From Nanobdellota archaeon (lineage in GTDB: Archaea; Nanoarchaeota; Nanoarchaeia; Parvarchaeales; Parvarchaeaceae): 20,267 bases of DNA. Shown one piece after another: positions 13,466 to 20,267 of this stretch. The stretch is from NCBI GenBank assembly GCA_021834945.1, contig JAKBRA010000012.1, positions 1 to 20,267 on the forward strand, written 5' to 3'. A model generated the notes under the pieces. It saw nothing but the letters and a program-made list of their open reading frames with translations. It ran no database searches and was not told the DNA's origin. Made by a program: the position numbers and the translations under genes. Every line of letters starts with the position of its first letter. Within the stretch, counting starts at the first letter, position 1.

Positions 13466-16084
13466 ATGAAAGCGAAATTAGTAAGGAATGTAAAGAAAAT
13501 AGCAGCAGTAGCAACAGGAGCTCTTTTCTTAGGAGCGACATTAGGGATGGCAAGCGTATTTGCAAGCGGTCTATCAAATTTGGGTCCAACAAACGCAAAT
13601 CCATTTCTTAGCAATGGACACGTTAACGCAGTCTTCGTAGTCGGAGCAACTGCAAAGCCAACCGACGTATTGGGTGCAATTGACATCTCATCAGCATTGG
13701 CAGCAGCTGCAGCAGCAACTCACTCTTCAACAGTCAGCGGCCAGATAACTGTTGGTACACTTGCATTAAAATCAAAGCTATCTGAGTACCAGTTAGTTAC
13801 TAGCAATGATACACTATTCAATAGTTTCACTCCATTATCTTCAGCAGTCGACATCAGCAATGCAACTTATACATTAGCCAACGGAACAAAGGTAAATGCT
13901 TCATGGCAGGAAACTTTCTCATTTTCTACCACTACAGGACAAGCGCCTTTTGTAAACGGTCTTAATGTAGAATTTCCATCACAGTCATTTTCAATAACAT
14001 CTACGTTGAAAAACAGAAATGACAGTGATAACGCAATGCCATTGATGAACGACACTGAATATCTTATAGGATCAACTCCTATGGATTTAATAACAATTAC
14101 TGCTGATAACGCAACGTTTGGTGCGCTTAAATCTTATTCAAATGTGCAGATACCTTCTTCATTGAAGGTTGGTACAAATACAACAATAAACATGTTGGGC
14201 ATCGCCAAGGTTTTAACAGCGACAGGCTCTACAAACGAAATAGAGTTTAATATAAATGGTGGTTCAACACAGACCGCTAACTTATCTACTACCGTCACAA
14301 TTGGCAAAAAGGTAACATTGACTTTCGGTAAAACAATATTGGAAAATTCAACTGGAGATTATCTTTCTTCGTTGTCTGTATCAAGCGTAAGCGTTATACA
14401 GAACAATAGCGCAGCCAATCAGTTTGGCTTGGGACCATACAACGTTTCATGGACCAAACCTGCTACTGCAGCTACTGGTTTTATATTCACTTACACAGGT
14501 AAACAGACATTGGATTACTCATTTTCAAAAGCAACGAGTTTTCCAATAATGGCTAACCTTTCGACAGTTTCACTGGAACCATTGGTACCTTCTTTCAAAG
14601 ACAGTTTTAATGTAAGTGTTTCTACCGGCTCTGCAAAAACAGATACAGTTACTCCATTGGAAGTAGCCACAACGGGAACGAATACTACGGCAGTTGAACT
14701 TGCCTTTACACATGGATTACCAAGCGTAGCATACGGTACAGATTTCAGAGGAAATCTTACAGAAAATGGTTACGGAGGGCCAGACTTATTACTTGAACAC
14801 TACCAGCAGATATTAAATCTGTCTAGCGGTAACGAAATAAGTGCGGCATCTGAGTACGTATTCCCAAGAATACACTACTACACAAATGATACCTATTATT
14901 CAAACCAGAGCGGAGACATATTGTTTAGCCGCATGACAAGTAAGGGTGCAGCAGTGCGCGTTGTTTATGAGCTTCCAAATGGAAGGGACATAGCATTGCA
15001 GTACACAGATTTAGGCATATTCGAAAATGGTACAACACCAACACAAAATGCAACAGTAGCTAGCATTGCAAAAATATACAATTATACTGCAGCTACAACT
15101 TCAAACCCAATTGTCATTACGCCCACCGCAGGAATGTCATATTCATTTGATGGGTATAATCTAACAATCGGTGAAGCCAACTTTACCAATTATACTGCAA
15201 ACAGTGTCACAGCACCAGTACATGCATTTGACGCTAAAATAACGGGACCGATCGCTTCAATAAACCAATATGCAATAGTACCCGGCTCAGCTGGATTGTA
15301 CGCAACAAATGGAACATTACTTACAACTGCAGGAGTAGACAACGGTTACTTAGGCAACTTAAAGTTCAATGGAACAGAATTGGTTTACACTGACCCATTG
15401 GGTGATACACAAATGGTCGGTATAACTGAAAACAAGAGCAGCTTCAATACGAATATTAGTACTTCAACTAAGAACACAACTGCAGATACTTGGGGAGATT
15501 ACGTAACAGGCGTGAAATTTGGGAAGACAGCGTCTTCTGCAACTATCGCAATACCTGTGGAGAACTACACAGTATCATTAGCAGGAGCTCAGACAATAAT
15601 AGGTCAGCAGAACTACACTATCGGACAGACGGTTTCAGCAGGTAAACTGTTGGGAATAAGCGGCGTTTCAACCATAAGCGCCTCTGGAGTTGACAGTAAC
15701 CCTAACATGGCAATACTTGACACCGAATTTGTTGGAAGTACAAATGATGTTCCAGTAATAGTCATGGGAGGTCCAGCAGTAAACACTTTAGCAGGAGACC
15801 TGCTTAACATGACTGCAAGCACACCGCTTTCACAGTTCATTAACGAGACCGGAGTTGGTCCAAATGAAGCAATGATTGAATTATTCAACAATGTTTCAGA
15901 GTTTGGTAACCAGCCAGCATTGTTAATAGCAGGTTACTATGGAAACAACACTCTTGAAGCAGCACAAGTGCTTTCAGAGTCACTGATAGGTCAGCCAGTT
16001 GTTCCATTGACAGGTAATAAGGTAGTACTTAGTACCGCAACCGCAAGCTATACTGGTGTTAAGATAGTGAACAGCAGCAGCTAA
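13466..16084 (+). CDS. S-layer protein (methanococcal-type N- and C-terminal domains)
   Basis: Predicted main surface-lattice protein, 872 residues. The Sec signal peptide has a basic start (MKAKLVRNVKK), a hydrophobic core (about 12-28) and a likely cut after VFA at residue 33. The next part, with PFLSNGHVNAVFVVGATAKPTDVLGAIDISSALAAAA-like sequence, matches the S_layer_N pattern. A long beta-rich, Ser/Thr/Asn-rich body carries about 35 N-x-S/T sequons. DVPVIVMGGPAVNTLAGDLL (starting at 761) with EAMIELFNN and PALLIAGYYGNNTLEAAQVL matches the S_layer_C pattern, whose N- and C-terminal halves together form one domain. No cysteine and no C-terminal membrane anchor are visible. The ATG is supported by the Shine-Dalgarno and signal peptide. 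It has a structured leader and a strong terminator, as expected for an abundant monocistronic message. Confidence 0.92.
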   Translation: MKAKLVRNVKKIAAVATGALFLGATLGMASVFASGLSNLGPTNANPFLSNGHVNAVFVVGATAKPTDVLGAIDISSALAAAAAATHSSTVSGQITVGTLALKSKLSEYQLVTSNDTLFNSFTPLSSAVDISNATYTLANGTKVNASWQETFSFSTTTGQAPFVNGLNVEFPSQSFSITSTLKNRNDSDNAMPLMNDTEYLIGSTPMDLITITADNATFGALKSYSNVQIPSSLKVGTNTTINMLGIAKVLTATGSTNEIEFNINGGSTQTANLSTTVTIGKKVTLTFGKTILENSTGDYLSSLSVSSVSVIQNNSAANQFGLGPYNVSWTKPATAATGFIFTYTGKQTLDYSFSKATSFPIMANLSTVSLEPLVPSFKDSFNVSVSTGSAKTDTVTPLEVATTGTNTTAVELAFTHGLPSVAYGTDFRGNLTENGYGGPDLLLEHYQQILNLSSGNEISAASEYVFPRIHYYTNDTYYSNQSGDILFSRMTSKGAAVRVVYELPNGRDIALQYTDLGIFENGTTPTQNATVASIAKIYNYTAATTSNPIVITPTAGMSYSFDGYNLTIGEANFTNYTANSVTAPVHAFDAKITGPIASINQYAIVPGSAGLYATNGTLLTTAGVDNGYLGNLKFNGTELVYTDPLGDTQMVGITENKSSFNTNISTSTKNTTADTWGDYVTGVKFGKTASSATIAIPVENYTVSLAGAQTIIGQQNYTIGQTVSAGKLLGISGVSTISASGVDSNPNMAILDTEFVGSTNDVPVIVMGGPAVNTLAGDLLNMTASTPLSQFINETGVGPNEAMIELFNNVSEFGNQPALLIAGYYGNNTLEAAQVLSESLIGQPVVPLTGNKVVLSTATASYTGVKIVNSSS

Positions 16085-16109
16085 GAAACCTTACATTAAG
16101 AAATAAGTT

Positions 16110-16136
16110 GGGAGGGTTTTCCTCCCTCTTTTTGTC
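16110..16136 (+). terminator. Hairpin plus T-run terminator after the S-layer gene
   Basis: GGGAGG (16110-16115) pairs with CCTCCC (16121-16126) around GTTTT, followed by TCTTTTTGTC and more T-rich sequence. This is the only clear GC-rich hairpin and T-run arrangement in the window. It begins 26 nt after the stop codon. Confidence 0.8.
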
Positions 16137-16152
16137 TTTTATTTTTTATAGT

Positions 16153-16160
16153 TTTATAAA
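16153..16160 (+). promoter_or_regulatory. TATA-box promoter (TTTATAAA)
   Basis: TTTATAAA lies 31 nt before the GTG at 16184 and 40 nt before the in-frame ATG at 16193. The usual 27-32 nt spacing in this window favours a leaderless GTG start, but does not rule out the ATG with a 9-nt leader. Confidence 0.6.
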
Positions 16161-16183
16161 TTCTTGTTTTCTTTATTAGTCTA

Positions 16184-16606
16184 GTGATATCTATGAAGTT
16201 GATAATAAAAAAAGAGGAAAAAGAAAAGAAAAGAGTAAACAAGCAGTTGATAGCAGCGGCAATATTTTTCATAGTAATAGCAGTCCTTGTTTACTTCATA
16301 GCAGTTTCACTGAATCATGTATCGCAGCAAAAAAACCTAGCAAAATTAGATGCGGAGGCAGCGGCATACGGTCAAGAACTGACTAGGGAAATAGCAGCAA
16401 ACTCTTCTACATGCATGCAAAATTACACGTCTGTAAACTCAAGTAAGATTAAATTTGGCTGTGGAGCAGTTCTCTACTGCTATTATTCAACAGCATGTCA
16501 GTACAGCGGTCCTCAATCCGCAAATACCGTAAGTTTCATGTGCGATGCTTTCAAGCCAGAACAGGTTCTAGCTACGGGAATGTGCTTTAAGGTTGATTTA
16601 GGTTGA
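16184..16606 (+). CDS. Cys-rich single-pass membrane protein, unknown
   Basis: A 140-residue protein with a strongly basic/acidic cytoplasmic start (KKEEKEKKRVNK), one membrane helix (about residues 21-43) and an outer domain of about 95 residues. That domain has six cysteines (77, 93, 99, 105, 120 and 134), an even number suited to three disulfides, and N-x-S/T sequons near NSST, NYTS and NSSK. No family is recognised. The start is uncertain: GTG at 16184 fits the TATA spacing, while ATG at 16193 would give 137 residues. Its stop is followed 5 nt later by the truD ATG, so the two share an operon without obvious functional connection. A substrate of an extracellular disulfide enzyme, such as the CxxC protein at 19122, is an inference. 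Confidence 0.72.
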   Translation: MISMKLIIKKEEKEKKRVNKQLIAAAIFFIVIAVLVYFIAVSLNHVSQQKNLAKLDAEAAAYGQELTREIAANSSTCMQNYTSVNSSKIKFGCGAVLYCYYSTACQYSGPQSANTVSFMCDAFKPEQVLATGMCFKVDLG

Positions 16607-16611
16607 TCAGA

Positions 16612-17817
16612 ATGCTAACGCTTGAACAGATAGGCATAGAAAATTTTCATTCGTACAACATAAAAGGAAGCTTATTTGAAAGAGAGGAAGATTTCAAAGT
16701 CCAGGAGATAGAGGAAGATGGGGCAGTTCTAAAGTTAGAGAGAGAAGAAGAAAAGCAAATATTGAATGAAAAAAAAGATTACTTGTCATTTACGCTGGTA
16801 AAAAGGGGAATTTCAACGCCAGAAGCTGTAAAAATTCTTTCAAGAAATCTGCACATCAGCTTCAAAAGGATAGCTTACAACGGGAACAAGGACAAAAGAG
16901 CATTGACTTCTCAAAGGATAACCATATTCAAGTTAGACGCAGAAAAACTTAAAATAAACTCTGAGAGAATGTTCGTAAGAGATATAGTATACAGTGAAGA
17001 ACCCTGCAAGATCGGAAAACTATACGGAAATAGTTTTACCGTTTTTGTAAGGAATTTTGATTCAACTGTTGATATAGAAAGTATGCCTAAGGAAATAAGC
17101 AAGCTGCCAAACTTCTACGGACCTCAAAGGTTTGGGGCTTCATCGCTAAACATAGAAATATCCAGGCACATAATAAAGAGGGAATTCAGGGAAGCATTCA
17201 TGACAATGGTTTTCAATGAAAGATCTGAATCAAAAGCCGCAGCAGAAGCCAGAATTCTATTAAGAGAGACTTTCTTACCTTATCTGGAGGGAAAAGAGAT
17301 AGACAAGAGTACTACAGAAGAAGTACTTTCAAGGCTTCCGCATTCGCTCTATTTTGAAAGCGAATCGCTAAAATATTTGCTGCAGCACAAGAATGACTAC
17401 ATAAGTGCAATAAGAACCATGCCAAAATATGCAAGGCTACTTATCCTGCAATCGATGCAATATCTCATATTCAATAAAACCCTCAGCAGGGCAATAGAAA
17501 GGTATGGCATCGAAAGCCTGCCGAAAGAAATACCTGTTGTAGGCTTTTCAATGGAGCTTGGAAGTGACAATATAAGCCAAATAGTAAAAGAGGTAATGGA
17601 AGAGGAAGGAATAAATGACTTAAAAATGCTGAAAATAGAAAGCATGCCAGAGGCAAGCTTGAAGGTTTTTCCGCGCCAATCGATTCTTGATGTAGAGAAC
17701 TTCTCTATCGAAAGAAAGGACGAAAACGCAATAATAAAATTCAACCTTAAAAAGGGTTCATATGCAACAGTTGTTTTGCTTAAGCTTTTCGGAAATTTGA
17801 GCTACAATATTCAATAA
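16612..17817 (+). CDS. truD: tRNA pseudouridine synthase TruD
   Basis: Isomerises a specific uridine to pseudouridine in RNA. In bacteria TruD acts on tRNA-Glu U13; archaeal and eukaryotic members (Pus7 type) act on U13 and other sites such as tRNA-Tyr U35. The catalytic motif is YNGNKDKRALTSQRITIF, with the Asp at about residue 94. SFTLVKRGISTPEAVKILSRNLHI precedes it, and NFYGPQRFG matches the conserved TruD element after the catalytic domain. The 401-residue length fits archaeal TruD. A TTG at 16603 is in frame but overlaps the upstream stop. The ATG at 16612 is preceded by AGGTTGATC, resembling an archaeal Shine-Dalgarno, so I prefer it. Co-transcribed with the membrane protein before it. 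Confidence 0.92.
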   Translation: MLTLEQIGIENFHSYNIKGSLFEREEDFKVQEIEEDGAVLKLEREEEKQILNEKKDYLSFTLVKRGISTPEAVKILSRNLHISFKRIAYNGNKDKRALTSQRITIFKLDAEKLKINSERMFVRDIVYSEEPCKIGKLYGNSFTVFVRNFDSTVDIESMPKEISKLPNFYGPQRFGASSLNIEISRHIIKREFREAFMTMVFNERSESKAAAEARILLRETFLPYLEGKEIDKSTTEEVLSRLPHSLYFESESLKYLLQHKNDYISAIRTMPKYARLLILQSMQYLIFNKTLSRAIERYGIESLPKEIPVVGFSMELGSDNISQIVKEVMEEEGINDLKMLKIESMPEASLKVFPRQSILDVENFSIERKDENAIIKFNLKKGSYATVVLLKLFGNLSYNIQ

Positions 17818-17843
17818 TTTTGCTGTATTACAAGATATTCAAA

Positions 17844-17851
17844 TTTATATA
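17844..17851 (+). promoter_or_regulatory. TATA-box promoter (TTTATATA)
   Basis: TTTATATA followed by AAGG lies 32 nt before the ATG at 17876. It starts a separate transcript for the GT2 and thioredoxin-like pair. Confidence 0.62.
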
Positions 17852-17875
17852 AAGGTACCATCTTTATTATATCCT

Positions 17876-19138
17876 ATGGATGTTTTTGATAGCGTGCTTT
17901 CATATGTACTGATGTCGATGCTACTTCTTACAGTCATATTCTGGCTCATCGTTTACTTCGATACTTTTGAAAGCGAAAACAATAAGACGAAGATAAAGAA
18001 CTATCCGAAGGTTGCAGTGGTAATACCAACTCTTTTTGAAGGCAAGTTCCTTAGAAATTCAGTTGACAGTGTACTGAACTCAAATTACCCGAAGGACAAG
18101 TACAACATATACATAGGGTTGAATGAAAGGACAGACAAGATAACAAGAAAGACCGCATACTCCTTCAAGAACAGAAACATAACTGTTGTAGACACGCATT
18201 TGAACGGAAAGAGCAGAGTGATGAACTACGTGATAAAAAACAAGTTGAAAGACGAGAAGTTGATACTTAGCCTAGATGCAGACTCCGTAATAGACAAAAA
18301 TCTGATAAACAAGCTCGTCATTCCCTTCTTTGAGAAAAAGGATGTTGGCATAGTTGCGCCTTCAATGTTGATTTACAAGCCAAAGAAACCGTTGGAGATG
18401 ATACAAAAGTATGAATACCTGTTCAACATAGCCTTGAGGAAAGGGCTCAGCATGCTTAGCACGCTTCTTGTGGCACCGGGTCCTGGATCATTGATAAGCA
18501 GGAGCGCTCTTGAGAAGGCCGGCTACTACGATGAAAACAACATAACAGAGGACATGGAACTTACGATGAGGATGCTAATAAACGGCTACAGAATAGAGAA
18601 CAGGCTAGATGCAATCTCTTATACTTTGCCACCAAGAACCATACCGACATTAATGAAGCAAAGGTTTAGATGGTACTCTGGTTCTTTTTTCAACATGATA
18701 AAATACAGGAAGCAGCTGGTTGTAAAAAGGGACGATGAGAACATAGACAGAGGAACCATCTCATTGATACTTATCTCCTCAGGCTTGTCTCTCTTGGCGC
18801 TTCCCCTTTTAGGCTACTATATATATTTATATCTGTCCAAATTCATTTTCCAGCTGTCACAGGTGGGGTTGAAGTTTACCCTGAGTTACCAGTCTTTCGT
18901 GAATTTTCTTTTTAGCTTCAACGAGCTCTCCTTCATAGGCATAATAACAGTAATAATAGCGATCTATTCCATGTTTTACATACTAAAGAACATAAACAAG
19001 AAGGTGTCAGTGGTAAAGGACGGCTTCTGGTCGATGATTTTCATACTCCTTTACGGCTACTTGCTCGCAATCGCATGGACTGCAGGCTTTTTAAATTCAT
19101 TGAGATTAATAAATAAATCGAATGGAACGAAGAGCTAA
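17876..19138 (+). CDS. Membrane glycosyltransferase, family GT2
   Basis: A 420-residue inverting GT-A glycosyltransferase embedded in the membrane, of the processive type related to cellulose, hyaluronan and poly-GlcNAc synthases. There is one N-terminal membrane helix (about residues 8-28), then the catalytic domain: VAVVIPTLFEGKFLRNSVDSVL (47 onward), DAD at 134-136 for UDP-sugar and metal, PGPGSLISRSAL, TED at 224-226 as catalytic base and QRFRW at 262-266. Three or so further helices fill 293-415 (GTISLILISSGLSLLALPLLGYYIYLYL and others). All catalytic motifs are intact. It could make a surface polysaccharide or transfer sugar to a lipid carrier; substrate unknown. The last 17 nt overlap the following gene, implying coupled translation. 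Confidence 0.9.
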   Translation: MDVFDSVLSYVLMSMLLLTVIFWLIVYFDTFESENNKTKIKNYPKVAVVIPTLFEGKFLRNSVDSVLNSNYPKDKYNIYIGLNERTDKITRKTAYSFKNRNITVVDTHLNGKSRVMNYVIKNKLKDEKLILSLDADSVIDKNLINKLVIPFFEKKDVGIVAPSMLIYKPKKPLEMIQKYEYLFNIALRKGLSMLSTLLVAPGPGSLISRSALEKAGYYDENNITEDMELTMRMLINGYRIENRLDAISYTLPPRTIPTLMKQRFRWYSGSFFNMIKYRKQLVVKRDDENIDRGTISLILISSGLSLLALPLLGYYIYLYLSKFIFQLSQVGLKFTLSYQSFVNFLFSFNELSFIGIITVIIAIYSMFYILKNINKKVSVVKDGFWSMIFILLYGYLLAIAWTAGFLNSLRLINKSNGTKS

Positions 19139-19832
19139 ACGGAAAGCAGTGAATCATGTGCTTGTAAGCAGGAAGACAAAATTGCTTGTAAGCATTCTCA
19201 TAGTGGCAATAATAATAGGTTTATCCTTCATATTTGGATACATTGCTGCGGAGCTTAAAGTCTCTCCAATAATAAACAGCATAAACCAGGATCAGGCAAA
19301 TCTTGAGTCACTTATACTTACGGCTTCAATAAGTTCAAACAGCTCTTTCTCCTGTCCTTTGATTCAGGCAGGCTTAGGAACTGTAAGTCAGGAACTTTCT
19401 AATATATATTCCGAGCTCTCCGGGGCAAAGAGCGGTTATCCATTGCCACCGCAGTACGCAAACATAGGCATACAGCTAGCTTACTTGAGGCTTAACTACT
19501 GGATACTTTCAAACAAGATATACGCAGACTGCGGTCATAGCATAGAGACTGCATTGATGTTCTATCCAAATTCGGTGTGTATTGACTGCGGAGAAGAAGG
19601 GCAGGAGCTTGCCGTAGTCTCGCAAGAATCAAATTACACTTTTCTGCCAACCGTAATAGAAACGGGGCTTAACATAAATGAGGTTTATGCTTTGCAGAAG
19701 GTTTACAACATAACAACTTATCCCACATTGGTAATAGACGGCAAGTACATTATAAAAGGCTACTTGACTACAAGCCAGATAATAAAGGACGCGTGCAAAT
19801 ATTTAGACAACATGTCGATATGTAATTCCTAA
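19122..19832 (+). CDS. Membrane-anchored thioredoxin-like CxxC protein
   Basis: A 236-residue protein with a basic start (MERRAKRKAV), one membrane helix (about 21-43) and an outward-facing domain. The active-site motif is CIDC (153-156), preceded by ALMFYPNSV, the beta strand before the active site of thioredoxin folds. TTYPTLVIDGKYIIKGY supplies the cis-Pro (P201), so the fold assignment is good. The insert between the anchor and the CxxC, with LRLNYWILSNKIYADCG, is helical. Further cysteines are 78, 137, 225 and 234. It could oxidise or isomerise disulfides of surface proteins, in a DsbA-like role. The ATG lies within the end of the GT2 gene (17-nt overlap). Sequons include NSS, NYT, NIT and NMS. 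Redox direction cannot be told from sequence. Confidence 0.82.
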   Translation: MERRAKRKAVNHVLVSRKTKLLVSILIVAIIIGLSFIFGYIAAELKVSPIINSINQDQANLESLILTASISSNSSFSCPLIQAGLGTVSQELSNIYSELSGAKSGYPLPPQYANIGIQLAYLRLNYWILSNKIYADCGHSIETALMFYPNSVCIDCGEEGQELAVVSQESNYTFLPTVIETGLNINEVYALQKVYNITTYPTLVIDGKYIIKGYLTTSQIIKDACKYLDNMSICNS

Positions 19833-19852
19833 CGGCATCAAAAGAATGTAAG

Positions 19853-20267
19853 TCAATTAATCAATTTTAAGAAAAGATTGTTCACATCATTGCATGCCTG
19901 TCCTACAAAATTGAAAGTCCTTTCGGATAGGTAACTGCAGGCAAGGCTTGGATCAGACCTAGACTGGTTTATTCTGTAATAGAAGTAGCCAGGCAGTTTA
20001 ATAGGGGGAGTGTACTTGCATGTGCTGTACCCATAAAGGTAGAAGTTATCCTCTTCTTTTATCAACGGATAGGTTGTGTTAACAGGTCCGAAATTCAGTA
20101 TTGGGTACTGTGTGCTTGCAGATGCATTGTAAAGCGGATAGGTGGCGCTTAAGCCGTAGTAGTTTAGCTCCACCCATTGGTTAGATTGGACTGTGCAGTT
20201 TGTTGTGTTGTATACGGATTTAAATAAAGATATTGCAGTTTGCATCTCAACCTTGTTTATATGCCCG
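19853..20267 (-). CDS. 3' part of a Cys-containing, sequon-rich protein (partial)
   Basis: The minus-strand frame is open from the right edge to the stop at 19853-19855, giving at least 137 residues. An internal ATG at 20245 would start a 130-residue protein, but the codons before it (GHINKVE) remain open and no TATA box lies at the leaderless distance, so I take this as truncated by the window. Four cysteines (NCT, TCKY, ACSY, ACND), sequons (NTT, NCT, NAS, NQS) and Tyr/Pro-rich stretches (ATYPLYN, TYPLIKEEDNFYLYG) fit a secreted or membrane-anchored outer domain. No family is recognised. It converges on the thioredoxin-like gene with a 20-bp gap. Confidence 0.65.
   Translation of the reverse strand, partial: GHINKVEMQTAISLFKSVYNTTNCTVQSNQWVELNYYGLSATYPLYNASASTQYPILNFGPVNTTYPLIKEEDNFYLYGYSTCKYTPPIKLPGYFYYRINQSRSDPSLACSYLSERTFNFVGQACNDVNNLFLKLIN

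Noticed and set aside
1..20267. Insertion sequence, CRISPR array, integrase or prophage
   Set aside because: No transposase or integrase motifs, no regularly spaced direct repeats and no cas-like genes are visible. The DUF4143 ATPase alone is not enough to call a mobile element.

Overview
The window reads as part of an AT-rich archaeal chromosome, most likely from a small-genome DPANN-type lineage (Micrarchaeota/Parvarchaeota-like). The placement is an inference. It rests on an XPD-type Fe-S helicase, a HerA-like ATPase, an archaeal S-layer protein, a free-standing methionyl-tRNA-synthetase-type tRNA-binding domain, TruD, and TATA-box promoters with very short or no 5' leaders. Many genes have no family I recognise. 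There are two tRNA genes, and I see no transposon, CRISPR array or rRNA.

Layout. Positions 1-2471: the 3' end of an unknown gene, then two GT4-type glycosyltransferases forming a minus-strand operon. Positions 2539-4396: tRNA-Ser(CGA), a small Cys-containing protein, a single-pass membrane protein and a MazG-like nucleotide pyrophosphohydrolase. Positions 4422-8149: a DUF4143-type AAA ATPase divergent from a HerA-like ATPase, which is followed two bases later by a single-pass membrane protein. Positions 8205-10820: XPD helicase, converging so tightly with a tRNA-binding OB-fold gene that their stop codons share bases, and a coiled-coil protein heading that second operon. Positions 10896-11440: an unlisted 55-codon membrane ORF, tRNA-Gly(CCC), and a gene-free stretch with a perfect 22-bp palindrome. 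Positions 11441-12514: a minus-strand folE plus RibD_C/DHFR-fold reductase operon. Positions 12861-16136: a small coiled-coil protein and the large S-layer gene with a structured leader and a hairpin/T-run terminator. Positions 16184-19832: a Cys-rich membrane-anchored protein with truD, then a membrane GT2 glycosyltransferase overlapping a membrane-anchored thioredoxin-like protein. From 19853 to the right edge is the 3' part of a Cys-containing, sequon-rich probable surface protein.

Two themes link the genes. The first is cell-envelope construction: three glycosyltransferases, the S-layer protein, several proteins with one N-terminal membrane segment and an outward-looking domain rich in N-glycosylation sequons, and a membrane-anchored CxxC protein that could handle their disulfides. 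The second is transcription layout: in eleven operon-leading genes the first T of the TATA-like box lies 27-32 nt before the start codon, which implies leaderless mRNAs. The S-layer gene is the clear exception at 87 nt, with a leader carrying two predicted hairpins and a Shine-Dalgarno sequence. This spacing also helps choose start codons, for example a folE start 81 nt inside its longest ORF.
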